Assembly (NCBI GenBank): GCA_016790165.1
Contig: JAEUPL010000037.1
Location: 1-64,000, forward strand
Origin: Burkholderiales bacterium
GTDB taxonomy: Bacteria; Pseudomonadota; Gammaproteobacteria; Burkholderiales; Casimicrobiaceae
Length of the DNA stretch: 64,000 bases
Direction: 5' to 3'
Below, piece by piece: positions 35,548 to 45,092 of the stretch. The stretch's first letter is position 1; each line of letters opens with the position of its first letter. The notes under the pieces were generated by a model. It searched no databases. It was not told where the DNA came from and saw only the letters and a program-made list of their open reading frames with translations. Both the position numbers and the translations under genes were made by a program.

Positions 35548-35575
35548 TTTTGGTGCGTCGCAATGTTTTGGTGCG
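35548..35575. promoter_or_regulatory. Paired direct repeat upstream of the amt sigma-54 promoter
   Basis: Two copies of TTTTGGTGCG (35548-35557 and 35566-35575), period 18 bp, about 80-110 bp upstream of the -24/-12 element. The GCACC core recalls the NtrC half-site. As an enhancer site this is a suggestion. Confidence 0.4.
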
Positions 35576-35649
35576 TATCGACTGTGAAACGCGTAGAACC
35601 TCGAAGCGCCTGAGCGTCAATAATGCGGTCCTCACCCTGGAGCAAGGTC

Positions 35650-36681
35650 ATGATGCCGAACGCGCGCCCAAGCCACCACCCGAAACGCCGCGCGCTCATC
35701 GCGCTCGGCGTCCTGCTGTCCGCCGTGCCACTGGCTTCGGGCGGGCTGGCTGCGCAGGGTACCGCGTCGAGCGGCGCGACCGCGTGGCCCAGCCGGTCGA
35801 TCCGGCTGGTGATTCCGTTCCCGCCGGGCGGCGCCACCGACATCATTGGGCGCACGCTGGCGCAAAAGCTCACGACGCAGCTCGGACAGCCGGTGGTGGT
35901 TGACAATCGGCCAGGCGCAGGCGGCACGCTGGGCTCCGCCGAAGTCGCCAAGGCGCCTGCCGACGGCTACACCCTGCTGCTCGCCACCACGTCCACGCAC
36001 TCAGTCGCGCCGTCACTGTTCAAGACGATGCCCTACTCGGCGGAGCGCGACTTTACGCCGGTGTCGGAAGTGGCCACGGCGACCAATGTGCTGATCGTGG
36101 CGCCGACGGTGAACGCGCGCGATGTGCGCAGCCTGATCGCGCTGGCTAAAGGCGCACCCGATACGCTGAACTACGCTTCCAGCGGTAACGGAACCATCGT
36201 TCACCTGCAGGCTGAGCTGTTCCGCCAGATGGCCGGCATCTCGCTAACGCACGTACCGTACAAAGGGACCGCGCTGGCCATCCCCGATCTCATCAGCGGT
36301 CAGACCCAGCTGCTGTTCGATTCGCTGGTGTCAGCCTTGCCGCACATTAAGAGCGGCAAAGTCAAGGCGCTGGCGGTGACGTCGGCCGCACGAACCCCGT
36401 TGCTGCCCAGCGTGCCGACGGTGATTGAATCCGGGTTGCCGGGCTACGAGGTAAACACATACTTCGGACTGTTCGGCCCGGCAGGCCTGTCGCGCGACAT
36501 CCAGCAACGCTTGCTGCGCGAAGTGCAGGTCGCGGTCAACAGTGCCGACGCCCGCGAGCGGTTCGCCGCGCAGGGCACTGAGCCGGTCGGCGGCACCCCC
36601 GACGCGCTGGCCGCTCTGATGCGCAGCGAGACGGTGAAGTGGAAACGGGTGATCGATGCCGGCCAGGTACGGGTGGAATAG
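35650..36681 (+). CDS. Bug-family (TctC-like) tripartite tricarboxylate transporter binding protein
   Basis: Periplasmic binding protein of 343 residues. Start ATG 35650 (or the adjacent ATG 35653) follows GGAGCAAGG. Residues about 12-38 are the signal peptide (RRALIALGVLLSAVPLASGGLAAQ). The body begins WPSRSIRLVIPFPPGGATDIIGRTLA and VVVDNRPGAGGTLG, the standard Bug signature for carboxylate ligands. Bug proteins are strongly expanded in Burkholderiales and many are orphans; here no TctA/TctB membrane genes are next to it. The TAG stop lies at the left edge of palindromic copy 4. Confidence 0.9.
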   Translation: MMPNARPSHHPKRRALIALGVLLSAVPLASGGLAAQGTASSGATAWPSRSIRLVIPFPPGGATDIIGRTLAQKLTTQLGQPVVVDNRPGAGGTLGSAEVAKAPADGYTLLLATTSTHSVAPSLFKTMPYSAERDFTPVSEVATATNVLIVAPTVNARDVRSLIALAKGAPDTLNYASSGNGTIVHLQAELFRQMAGISLTHVPYKGTALAIPDLISGQTQLLFDSLVSALPHIKSGKVKALAVTSAARTPLLPSVPTVIESGLPGYEVNTYFGLFGPAGLSRDIQQRLLREVQVAVNSADARERFAAQGTEPVGGTPDALAALMRSETVKWKRVIDAGQVRVE

Positions 36682-36795
36682 CTTTTCCTTGGACGCGACC
36701 GTCTGACGGTGCATGCCGGCACATTTTTCATTAAGTCGACTTCCGGCAAATTTGGCATGAAACGACCACTGGTCCGTCGATAGACCGCAATAGCC
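36680..36795. repeat. 116-bp palindromic intergenic element, copy 4
   Basis: Begins AGCTTTTCC within the TAG stop of the preceding gene (36679-36681), then CGACCGTC and GACGGT, TTTTTCATT and the centre AAGTCGACTT (36733-36742). The right half has GGCAAATTTGGC and AACGACCACTGGTCCGTCG and ends near 36795. Located between two co-directional genes. Confidence 0.78.
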
Positions 36796-36895
36796 ATTAA
36801 ACGTCAGGACGGGCGCTGCTGGCGTCCAGCGCTGGCGCACTCCGCCGCGGAAATCCGTTTGTTGCAGGACATCACGCTGCGCTTTCGTGGGTCTC

Positions 36896-38041
36896 ATGCA
36901 ACCTCGTCACCCCACCGTGCCGTTCCCCTCCGCACGTCCACAGCCGACGTACGAGGCCGATGCCTACGCCAAAAGTCTGCCCGGGATGGTGACGCGCGAG
37001 TCGCGCGCGGCGCACGCCCCCCTTCGCCCGCCGGTTGTTGACGCACCGGCGCCTGCGAGCGACGCCACGCGTACGCTGCTGGTCGCCGACGCGAGCTGCG
37101 ATTTGCCTGAGGCGTGGCTCGCCACCCATCAGGTGCTGACACTGCCGCTACGCATTCGCACGGCGTCCGACAGCGTGACCGATGGCCGGAGCGCCAGCGA
37201 TGTGGCGCGGCGCCGCGCGTTTCTCGCTGCCAGTATGGACATCGGCGTCGTGATGCAGAGGTCCATCGCGTTAAGCGTCGCGGGCACGGAAGAATTGATT
37301 GCGGCGCAGTTGAACGACGGAGCGGATTTCGTCCTGGCCATCACGCAGGCGGCGCGCCGTAGCGCCGTGCATGGCAACACGCTGGCCGCAGCGCAAAACT
37401 TGATGCAGCGCGTCACGCAGGCACGCCAGCGACAGGCGTCGCGCCATCAGGCGCCGGCGCGACCGTTCAAGATCTGGGTGGTCGACGGCGACGCAGCCAA
37501 TCACGCGACGGCAGTGTTGCTGTGCGAGGCACAACGCCTGCTTGCGGCCGGTGAGCGCCTGCCACAGGTGGTGCAGCGACTCGACGCGCTGCGTCGCGAC
37601 GTGCAAACCATTGTGCTTCCCGCCGATTTGCGCCATCTGCACGCGCAGAGTGCAACGCAGGCAGACACGCCGCTGAGCTGGCTGAGTTACGGCGTGGACC
37701 GCATGCTGAACCGTACGCCCGTGTTGCGCTTCGCGGCGCACCGTGTAGACGTGCTCGCGCACCATCGCGGTCAAACCGAGGCGATGGACGCGACCTTGCG
37801 GTGGACAGCGCAACAAGTCAGCGCCGGGCTTGCCGCGCCGCACGTGTGTGTGAGCGTAGCGGGTGACACCGATGCGGTCGGCGATGGCGAAGGCTGGGCC
37901 GTCCTCGCCGCAACCTGCCGCGATTACGGGGTGGCACTCCATCTGGCAACCATGAGCATCAGCAACGCACTTGCGCTGGGTCGCGGCGCCATCGCGATCG
38001 CCCTGGCACCGAAAAAGAGCCCCCGGCGCCTGTCGCGCTGA
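36896..38041 (+). CDS. DegV-like protein
   Basis: Protein of 381 residues resembling the DegV fatty-acid-binding fold. It has the N-terminal start TLLVADASCDLPEAWLATHQVLTLPLRI, close to the usual D-S-x-x-D-L/I-P block, then QRSIALSVAGTEELI and ITQAARRSAVHGNTL. The N-terminal 60 residues are an extra, Pro-rich extension. The usual S-x-x-x-S-G-T block is altered, so fatty-acid binding is uncertain. ATG 36896 is used; a GTG at 36887 is in frame, and no clear ribosome site exists. There is no partner gene for FakA-type kinase nearby. Confidence 0.65.
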   Translation: MQPRHPTVPFPSARPQPTYEADAYAKSLPGMVTRESRAAHAPLRPPVVDAPAPASDATRTLLVADASCDLPEAWLATHQVLTLPLRIRTASDSVTDGRSASDVARRRAFLAASMDIGVVMQRSIALSVAGTEELIAAQLNDGADFVLAITQAARRSAVHGNTLAAAQNLMQRVTQARQRQASRHQAPARPFKIWVVDGDAANHATAVLLCEAQRLLAAGERLPQVVQRLDALRRDVQTIVLPADLRHLHAQSATQADTPLSWLSYGVDRMLNRTPVLRFAAHRVDVLAHHRGQTEAMDATLRWTAQQVSAGLAAPHVCVSVAGDTDAVGDGEGWAVLAATCRDYGVALHLATMSISNALALGRGAIAIALAPKKSPRRLSR

Positions 38042-38172
38042 TACGCAGGCCGTCTGGCCGTGTGCGCACTGCCTACAATCCGTGGGATACGCTCGCGCCA
38101 GCGCCGTCGTGCGCGTGCGGCCCGCCTCCGGGGTCGCACCGGGCAGCCGATTTCCACACCGCAAGGAGCCCT

Positions 38173-39138
38173 ATGAAACGCACTCTCCTCACCGCCCTCG
38201 TCGCTGTCTGCACGGCAGGCGGCCTCGCCATCGCGCCGGCATCGGCGCAGACCTTCTTCCGCATCAACACCGGCGGCACCGCAGGTACGTACTACCCCAT
38301 TGGCGGTCTCATTGCCAACGCCATCTCGCAGCCGACAGTGCCGAATCTGGTGGCAACCGCGGTGGCATCCAACGGCTCGGTAGCGAATGTGAACGCCATT
38401 CAGGGTGGCGGCGCCGAATCGGGGTTTTCGCAGGCGGATGTGGCCTACTGGGCCTACACCGGCACCGGTACGTTCGAAGGCAAACCGAAGGTCAGCGATC
38501 TGCGCCTGATCGCCAATCTCTACCCCGAGAGCTTTCACCTCGTGGTGCGCAAGGCAGCGAACATCAAAACCGTGGCTGATCTCAAAGGCAAGCGCGTCTC
38601 GCTCGACGAGCCGGGCTCGGGCACGCTGGTGAACGCGCGCGCGATTCTCGCGGCATACGGCGTGACCGAAAAGGACATCAAAGCCGAGTTCCTGAAGCCC
38701 AACGCTGCGGGCGAAAAACTCAAGGACAATTCGCTCGATGCATTCTTCTTCGTCGGTGGCTATCCGGCCGGGGCGATTGCCGAGCTCGCTGCGACGGGGG
38801 GCATCGATGTACTCTCCATCAGTGGCCCCGAAGCAGAAAAGCTGGTGAAACAGTTCGGGTTCTACGCGGTCGACAACATCCCCGCAGAGACCTACAAGGG
38901 CGTCGGCGCCGTCAAAACACTCGCCGTCGGTGCACAGTGGGTGACCAGCGCCAAGCAGGACGCGACATTGGTCTACAACATCACCAAAGCGCTGTGGAGC
39001 GACAACGCACGCAAGGCGCTCGACGCTGGTCACGCCAAAGGTAAGGCTATCGTGCGCAGCAATGCTGTGGCCGGCGCGGGCATCCCGCTGCACCCGGGCG
39101 CGGAGAAGTTTTACAAGGAAGTTGGACTGGTGAAATAG
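38173..39138 (+). CDS. TAXI-family TRAP transporter substrate-binding protein
   Basis: Binding protein of 321 residues. ATG 38173 follows AAGGAG by six bases; an in-frame extension to 38062 would lack a ribosome site. The signal peptide is MKRTLLTALVAVCTAGGLAIAPASAQ. The family block FFRINTGGTAGTYYPIGG is the TAXI (TRAP-associated extracytoplasmic immunogenic) signature. TAXI proteins are reported to bind glutamate or similar acids, but the ligand is not evident here. An intrinsic terminator follows 22 bp after the stop and precedes the fused permease gene. Confidence 0.92.
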   Translation: MKRTLLTALVAVCTAGGLAIAPASAQTFFRINTGGTAGTYYPIGGLIANAISQPTVPNLVATAVASNGSVANVNAIQGGGAESGFSQADVAYWAYTGTGTFEGKPKVSDLRLIANLYPESFHLVVRKAANIKTVADLKGKRVSLDEPGSGTLVNARAILAAYGVTEKDIKAEFLKPNAAGEKLKDNSLDAFFFVGGYPAGAIAELAATGGIDVLSISGPEAEKLVKQFGFYAVDNIPAETYKGVGAVKTLAVGAQWVTSAKQDATLVYNITKALWSDNARKALDAGHAKGKAIVRSNAVAGAGIPLHPGAEKFYKEVGLVK

Positions 39139-39160
39139 ACAACGACAGCACCCTCAAGAG

Positions 39161-39185
39161 AGGCCGGCACGTACCGGCCTTTTTT
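39161..39185 (+). terminator. Terminator between TAXI binding protein and TRAP permease
   Basis: AGGCCGG (39161-39167), loop cacgta, CCGGCCT (39174-39180), then T-tract to 39185. It probably lets more binding protein than permease be made from one transcript. Confidence 0.85.
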
Positions 39186-39243
39186 GTTGGCAGTCGCGAA
39201 CGATCGTCGGCGGCTCCGACACGCCACAGCACACGGGGAATCC

Positions 39244-41466
39244 ATGAGTACATCGACCCATAACCGCGTCGAGCAGATTGATGACAAGGCCGTCGCGGAA
39301 CTGGAGGCCAAATACGACAGCGAGATGCGGTTTCGCCCGATGGCGAACGTCGCGGCGACGACCGTCACGACGCTGTTGATCGCGCTTTCCTGCTTTCACT
39401 ACTACACCGCGGGTTTCGGACTCCTCAGGGAAGCAACGCATCGTGGTGTGCATCTCGCCTTCGTGCTTGGCCTGATCTTCCTCGTGTTCGCCTTCAACAA
39501 AAAGGAGAGTGCGCAGCAGGGCGCGAGCTGGCATCACCCGTTCGGCTTGCCGCTCTACGATTGGCTACTGGCCGTGGCGGCCGTGGTTTCCGCGCTGTAC
39601 ATCCCGTATGTCTTTGACGACCTCGCATTTCGCGTCGGCAATCCGGACACGCTGGATGTGGTCATGGGCACTACGCTGATCGTGCTGTTGCTGGAGGCGA
39701 CGCGCCGCGCAATGGGGTGGCCGCTGCCGCTGATTGCGATTGCATTTTCGCTGTACGCGCTGTTCGGACCGGCATTCCCCGGACTGCTGAAACACGCCGG
39801 TGCCACGTGGGCACAGCTGGTGAACCATCAATACCTCACCAGCCAGGGGGTCTACGGGATCGCTGTCGGCGTGGTGGCTACCTACGTCTTCCACTTTGTA
39901 CTGTTCGGCGTGCTGGCCACGCGCATCGGATTGGGACAACTGTTTCTCGACGTTGCGTCAGCCATCGCCGGTAAATACGCGGGTGGCCCAGCCAAGGTCA
40001 GCGTATTCGGCTCGGCGATGTTTGGCATGCTTTCCGGGTCGTCGGTCGCCAATGCCGTCACGGTGGGATCGTTGACGATCCCGGCCATGATCCGCGTCGG
40101 CTATCCGCGGCACTTTGCCGGTGCGGTCGAGGCAGCCGCGTCCACCGGCGGCCAAATTACGCCGCCCATCATGGGTGCGGCGGCGTTCCTGATGATCGAG
40201 TTCCTCGCCTTACCGTACTCGACCATCGTCATCGCCGCCATTGCACCGGCGTTCATGCACTTCTATGGCGTGTTCTGGCAAGTCCATTTCGAGGCCAAGC
40301 GCACGGGCTTGCGCGGGCTGTCGGCGGAAGAATTGCCCAACGTGCGCGAAAGCGTGGCCCGACGCTGGCCAACCCTGATCCCGCTGGTGCTGCTGGTGAG
40401 CACCCTGATGAGCGGCTTCACGCCGTATGTCTCGGCATTCGCCGGAATCAGCAGTTGCATCATCGTAGGCCTGACCACCAGCGAGCGCGGCAACAGCGCT
40501 CGCGGCATCGCGGTGATGCTGGGCCTGCATGTCGCCCTCGGGGTGATCATCTCCGGCGTGCTCGAAGGCTACGGCGTGCTGTTGTTTGCGGCGTCGGCCA
40601 TCGCCCTGATCGTGCTCGCCAGGACATTGGCGTTGCCCGCTCGCCTTACCCGTACCGAATTGATCGACGCGTTTTCCACAGGCGCGAAATACGCGCTGGC
40701 CGTTGGTGCCGCGGCGGGCACCGTGGGACTGGTCATCGGTGTGGTCACGCTGACCGGGGTTGGCTTCAAAGTCAGCTACATCGTGAATGCGGCGGCAGCG
40801 GCGATGGCCGAGTTTTTCATGACGATCCTGCCCGCCTGGCTCGCCAGCAAGCAGGCGCTCATGCTGCTGTGCGCGCTGTTTATGACCGGTTTTGTCTGCA
40901 TCCTCATGGGTTGCGGCATCCCGACCACCGCCAACTACATCATCATGGTGACGGTCGCCGCGCCTGCGTTGGTGCAGATGGGGGTGGAGCCGATCGTGGC
41001 ACATTTCTTCGTTTTCTATTACGGTGTTCTGGCCGACATCACACCGCCGGTGGCGCTGGCCGCCTACGCAGCCGCCGGCATGGCGAACTCGGACCCGTTC
41101 AAGACGGGGAACACGGCATTCCGGCTCGGGCTGGGCAAGGCGCTGGTGCCGTTCATGTTTGTGTTCTCGCCTGCACTGCTGATCGTGACCAAAGGCTTCA
41201 CCTGGAATGCCTTCGCGATTGTGTTCGCAGCCTGCCTGTTAAGCATCCTTTTGCTCGCTGCCGTGCTCTCGCGCTTCCTGCTCGTCGAGATGACGCGCTC
41301 AGAGCGTCTGATGGCGACAGCCGGGGCACTGCTGATGATTGCTCCGGGCTGGAAGATGCTGCTGGCGGGGTGTGTCCTGGCCTCACCTGCGCTGGCCAGT
41401 CAGATCATTCGGTTTCGCGCGTCGCGACGACGTAGCGGTCAGCCGGGCGGGAACGGCGAGCGTTAA
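39244..41466 (+). CDS. Fused TRAP transporter permease (4TM/12TM, DctQM fusion)
   Basis: Membrane protein of 740 residues that joins the small and large TRAP subunits. The N-terminal third has about four or more helices (DctQ part), and the DctM-type part begins near 250 with GSAMFGMLSGSSVANAVTVGSLTIPAMIRVGYP, then EAAASTGGQITPPIMGAAAFLM, and later MGCGIPTTANYIIMV. The start ATG 39244 follows a weak GGGGAA. TAXI binding proteins work with exactly this fused permease type. It moves substrate with sodium or proton gradient. The two genes are adjacent; the start of the permease is 58 bp after the terminator. Confidence 0.93.
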   Translation: MSTSTHNRVEQIDDKAVAELEAKYDSEMRFRPMANVAATTVTTLLIALSCFHYYTAGFGLLREATHRGVHLAFVLGLIFLVFAFNKKESAQQGASWHHPFGLPLYDWLLAVAAVVSALYIPYVFDDLAFRVGNPDTLDVVMGTTLIVLLLEATRRAMGWPLPLIAIAFSLYALFGPAFPGLLKHAGATWAQLVNHQYLTSQGVYGIAVGVVATYVFHFVLFGVLATRIGLGQLFLDVASAIAGKYAGGPAKVSVFGSAMFGMLSGSSVANAVTVGSLTIPAMIRVGYPRHFAGAVEAAASTGGQITPPIMGAAAFLMIEFLALPYSTIVIAAIAPAFMHFYGVFWQVHFEAKRTGLRGLSAEELPNVRESVARRWPTLIPLVLLVSTLMSGFTPYVSAFAGISSCIIVGLTTSERGNSARGIAVMLGLHVALGVIISGVLEGYGVLLFAASAIALIVLARTLALPARLTRTELIDAFSTGAKYALAVGAAAGTVGLVIGVVTLTGVGFKVSYIVNAAAAAMAEFFMTILPAWLASKQALMLLCALFMTGFVCILMGCGIPTTANYIIMVTVAAPALVQMGVEPIVAHFFVFYYGVLADITPPVALAAYAAAGMANSDPFKTGNTAFRLGLGKALVPFMFVFSPALLIVTKGFTWNAFAIVFAACLLSILLLAAVLSRFLLVEMTRSERLMATAGALLMIAPGWKMLLAGCVLASPALASQIIRFRASRRRSGQPGGNGER

Positions 41467-41508
41467 GAGCTGTCCATCGTGCATCGTCGTCCGTACCGCC
41501 ACGCCATC

Positions 41509-43284
41509 ATGACCATTGCCACCGCCTCGCGTACACCTATCCCGTCCCGCCCGTTGCGGTGGCTCGCCTGCGGTGCCCTCGTGGGCACCCTCGGGCTGGC
41601 GACCACGCCTGCGGTGGCGACCTCGGGCATCGTACCCAGCCTCGCCGGTAACTACGCGGTCGGCTGCAGCAACGTCGAGCAAGATTTCTCGCGGCTACGC
41701 AACGGGGAATCCGCAGCCGACTACTGGGAAGGCAATCCGCTGGTCGACGGCTCGCATTACGTGACCGACTTGCTGGTGAGCCCCGGCAACGCACTGACCT
41801 ACAAAGTCAACGTTCCGGCGGTGTCGGAGATCGATGTGTTCGAAAAGCAGGGCGGCAAAGCACTTCAGTACGCCGCTGTCGTTTGCTACCCCACGCCCAA
41901 CAGCAGCACGCGTGCTGACTACACGCTACCGTCGGGCGTCAAGGTGCCACGCATGCAGCGCGGCGCAGAAACGCCGATGGTGTTGACTAACCCGGCATCC
42001 GCCAGTGCCGGCAAATGGCCGCTGCTGGTCATGAGCCACGGGCTCGCTGGCTCCCCGTTGGGCGACGATTACGTGCAAGTCATGGCGCGACTGGCGGCGG
42101 AAGGCTACATCGTATTCGCTCCGTTTCATGCCGACGCACGCTATTCGCGCATTCGGCTCGAGAATTTTTCCGACTACTGGTATCTGCTGAGCAAGTACGC
42201 CGAAGTAGCCGAGATGCAGGCGATCCGTCCGCTTGGGCTCAAGCAGGGGCTCGACTATCTGTTGGGCAAGCCTGAATATGCGAACGTGATTGACCAGGAT
42301 CAGATTGCCGGATTCGGCGCCTCACTTGGCGGCATGGCAATCATGCTGGTGCAGGGCGCCCGCATGACGACCAGCTGGGGCGGCGCCGAGCGCGTGATTG
42401 TGCGCGACAACCGCTACAAGGCGGTCGTCGGTTATGTGCCGTTCTCCGGCTACAGTTTCCAGCCGATGTTTGGCAACAGTAACGAGGGGGTAAAGAGTGT
42501 GCGCGTGCCGTATCTCGGCATTGGCGGCACGGCGGACATCGTGGCCCCGATCGGACGCACGTCCGAAATGATTTCCAACCTCGGCGGGTCGAAGTACTTT
42601 GTCACCATCGCCGGCATGCCACACGGCTTTCGCGTCGAGGACGCGCCGGAGGTATTCGGCTGGACATTCGCATTCCTGAAAGCGCATTTGTCGCGCAATC
42701 AGACTGACCGCGCGCTGTTCCACACGATTGACAATATTCCCGGTGGCTCGGATGACGTGGTCGCGATTCGCAAGACGCTGGCTTGGGGGTCACGCGATGA
42801 GCTCGAGGTCGTCGAGTTCTATTCGCAGTCAGCCAGGAAATTCTTCATGACCGGGCGCCCGGAAGAAGTCGCGCTGCTCGACGGCCTGCCGACGCTCTGG
42901 CAGCGCACGGGTCATCGTTTTGCCACGCACCGTCTCGACGCGCCGCTCGGCGGCCCGATGTGCCGCATCTGGGCCAATGACGGCGCCAGTCTCAACACCC
43001 ATTTCTACAGCCTGCGCGACAGCGACTGCGCAGCGCTACGTACGCAGTCCTGGGCACGCGACGAAGGCACCGTGATGCGAGCACAGGACTTCTTGCCGCA
43101 AATCGCGATCTTTCCACCGCCTCCGCCGCAGTGCCCTGCGGACACGGTATCAGTGATTCGCCTGTTCAACACAACAACCGTCAATCATCGGTACGTGACG
43201 ACTGGCTTGATGTCGCGAATGCTGTTGACGCGTGAGTGGCAGATGGATGGTCCGGTGTTCTGTGCCGGCAAGTACGAGGATTGA
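41509..43284 (+). CDS. Secreted alpha/beta hydrolase with C-terminal repeat-like domain
   Basis: Protein of 591 residues. ATG 41509 leads into a signal peptide (PLRWLACGALVGTLGLATTPAVA); a GTG at 41479 is in frame. The hydrolase domain (about 95-405) has MSHGLAGSPLGDDY (oxyanion region), GFGASLGGMA as the nucleophile elbow, and MPHGF as the likely catalytic His, with a dienelactone-hydrolase/PAF-hydrolase-like order. The C-terminal 130 residues show two imperfect units, CRIWANDGASLNTHFYSLRDSDCAAL and VIRLFNTTTVNHRYVTTG, recalling the DUF5648-type surface repeat. The substrate is unknown. Confidence 0.72.
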   Translation: MTIATASRTPIPSRPLRWLACGALVGTLGLATTPAVATSGIVPSLAGNYAVGCSNVEQDFSRLRNGESAADYWEGNPLVDGSHYVTDLLVSPGNALTYKVNVPAVSEIDVFEKQGGKALQYAAVVCYPTPNSSTRADYTLPSGVKVPRMQRGAETPMVLTNPASASAGKWPLLVMSHGLAGSPLGDDYVQVMARLAAEGYIVFAPFHADARYSRIRLENFSDYWYLLSKYAEVAEMQAIRPLGLKQGLDYLLGKPEYANVIDQDQIAGFGASLGGMAIMLVQGARMTTSWGGAERVIVRDNRYKAVVGYVPFSGYSFQPMFGNSNEGVKSVRVPYLGIGGTADIVAPIGRTSEMISNLGGSKYFVTIAGMPHGFRVEDAPEVFGWTFAFLKAHLSRNQTDRALFHTIDNIPGGSDDVVAIRKTLAWGSRDELEVVEFYSQSARKFFMTGRPEEVALLDGLPTLWQRTGHRFATHRLDAPLGGPMCRIWANDGASLNTHFYSLRDSDCAALRTQSWARDEGTVMRAQDFLPQIAIFPPPPPQCPADTVSVIRLFNTTTVNHRYVTTGLMSRMLLTREWQMDGPVFCAGKYED

Positions 43285-43310
43285 TCGTCATGCACAACAA
43301 ACTACCCCCC

Positions 43311-43754
43311 ATGAAACGACACCTCGCAGCGAGGCTTGCCGTCTGCACCGCATTGCTGCTCTTGACCGGGACAGGCATCAACGCCACCGCTCAGTCGGCC
43401 TATCGCTGCGACGACAACGGCAAGACGACCTACAGCGACAAACCCTGCCTGGCGGGAAAGGCGGTCGCGCCGATTCAGGATACGGCGCAGCAACAACGCG
43501 CGTCAAAAGACGCCACAGATCAGTTGCGCAGAGACAATGCAGACCTCAACAAGCGCTTGAGCGACCGCGAGAAGCAGGAAGCCAGGGAACGCGCAGACGC
43601 CAGGAAGACCGCGGGAAAACTTCAGCCCCAAGCCGCCACCAAGCCGTCGACGGCTAAGGCCCGCGCTGGCAAGGCACCCAAGGCGGTCAAAGCAAAGAAA
43701 CTGTCAAAAGCGAAGGGCAGACAGAAACCCGCTGGGGATGCTGTTTCGCGATAA
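43311..43754 (+). CDS. DUF4124 protein with Lys/Ala-rich tail
   Basis: Exported small protein of 147 residues. From ATG 43311 the signal peptide runs to about NATAQS; ATG 43290 would add seven residues. The DUF4124 block is AYRCDDNGKTTYSDKPC. The middle forms a charged helix or coiled coil (about 60-100, QLRRDNADLNKRLSDREKQ), and the tail is Lys/Ala/Pro-rich like histone H1 (KAPKAVKAKKLSKAKG). This might bind peptidoglycan or nucleic acid at the envelope, but no proof exists. Close to the next gene (81 bp). Confidence 0.75.
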   Translation: MKRHLAARLAVCTALLLLTGTGINATAQSAYRCDDNGKTTYSDKPCLAGKAVAPIQDTAQQQRASKDATDQLRRDNADLNKRLSDREKQEARERADARKTAGKLQPQAATKPSTAKARAGKAPKAVKAKKLSKAKGRQKPAGDAVSR

Positions 43755-43835
43755 GCTACGCGTGTGATGCGCGAGAACCCTTTCCCTCCAACCTGGCTGA
43801 TGGCGTCGCGTGCTTACGCAGACCGAACGACACGC

Positions 43836-44951
43836 ATGCTGCGCCCTCTCTTCGCGCTACTCGCTGCTTTCCTGGCGGGATGTGCCACAGCCCCCCCGCC
43901 GCGCGGCGTGGACTATCCGGCCCCCGCAGCTGCTGCGCCCGCCGCAGTCACGCCACCGCCCATTTCGCGGCCAGCGCCGCCAGCACCTGCCGCCGGCAGC
44001 GGCCTGGACGCTGTGTTTGAACGCAGCGCCCTGCTGGCGGACAGTTTCTACAAAAACGCCGACGCGCTGTTGCAGCAGGTTGAGCCGAGCGGTGCGATGG
44101 GCGTGAATCGCGGCTGGGAGGCTGGAACACGCAAGGGCGGCGAGTGGTTCATCGAGGAACAACGGTTCGCCGATTCGATCATCGGCGCAGGGGTCAATCG
44201 CAACCGGATGGATCTGATCTCTGCCGGGTTGCGCGCCATCGAGTGGGGCTTCGCGCAGCAGGCGATGGACGGTAGTTTTCCGTGCCGCGACAACTATCTG
44301 GGCACGAGCTATTTCGTGGCAGCCACGGCGCATTCGCTCTGGTTGCTGGAAAGCACCGGGTACGGACGCAGTTTCAGTGGTCGTATCGGCGCGCTGCGCT
44401 CACCCCTTGAGCGCGCGGCACGCTGGCTTGCTGATTCGCGCAACGCGCAAGTCGCTGCCGAGGCGCAAGCAGCGCACGCATCCCGGTTGCTGCTGACCGG
44501 CTATGCGCTATCTGCCGCAGGGCACGTCCTCGGTGTCGCCGAGTTCACCCAGGCCGGCGATGCCTCCGTCACGCAGGCGTTGCAGCGACAACACACCAGT
44601 GGCTATTTCTACGAGCGCGGCGGCTTCGATGCCAGCTATCACGCCGAGGGGCTGGTATACCTGCTCCGCTACTACGACCATGCGGCGGGTGCGGACTCCC
44701 AGCGACATGCCGCGCCGGCGCTGCAACGGGGCCTCGACTGGCTGGCAACACGCGTCAACGCGCGCGGCGTCGTGCAGGTCGCAGGCAACACGAGAACGGG
44801 TGCCAACCAGGAGCGCGATCGGACCGGTGCGCCCCGTCGAATCAGCGCGGTTGCGATCGCCCGGGCGTTCGGTTTGGCCGGTCATGTTTTGGCAGCCCCG
44901 CGCTACGAACCACTAGCCCGTGCCGTAATTTCTGCTCGGCAAGCAGGATAG
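43836..44951 (+). CDS. Lipoprotein with helical barrel-like fold, function unknown
   Basis: Lipoprotein of 371 residues. ATG 43836 gives MLRPLFALLAAFLAGC with a good lipobox; the ATGs at 43764 and 43800 in frame would bury it. A Pro/Ala-rich linker of about 45 residues follows. The rest is almost all alpha-helical with repeated aromatic and Trp/Gly blocks (RADxFYKNADALLQQ-like start, GVNRGWEAGTRKGGEWF, DYxL-like GSFPCRDNYLGTSYF, AEGLVYLLRYYDHA), which suggests a six-hairpin glycosidase/lyase-like barrel. No catalytic motif is recognised. Confidence 0.6.
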   Translation: MLRPLFALLAAFLAGCATAPPPRGVDYPAPAAAAPAAVTPPPISRPAPPAPAAGSGLDAVFERSALLADSFYKNADALLQQVEPSGAMGVNRGWEAGTRKGGEWFIEEQRFADSIIGAGVNRNRMDLISAGLRAIEWGFAQQAMDGSFPCRDNYLGTSYFVAATAHSLWLLESTGYGRSFSGRIGALRSPLERAARWLADSRNAQVAAEAQAAHASRLLLTGYALSAAGHVLGVAEFTQAGDASVTQALQRQHTSGYFYERGGFDASYHAEGLVYLLRYYDHAAGADSQRHAAPALQRGLDWLATRVNARGVVQVAGNTRTGANQERDRTGAPRRISAVAIARAFGLAGHVLAAPRYEPLARAVISARQAG

Positions 44952-45092
44952 GCGTCGTCGCTCGTGGCGTGCACGCGCCACCGGACACCGCGTGGACTTT
45001 GTCGACGCGGCGGGTCACATCGAAATCGTCGGCCGCACGCCTGCCGTGCCAGGCGCGCAGATGCCCGGCGACACCCGCTCGCGCCTATGATG

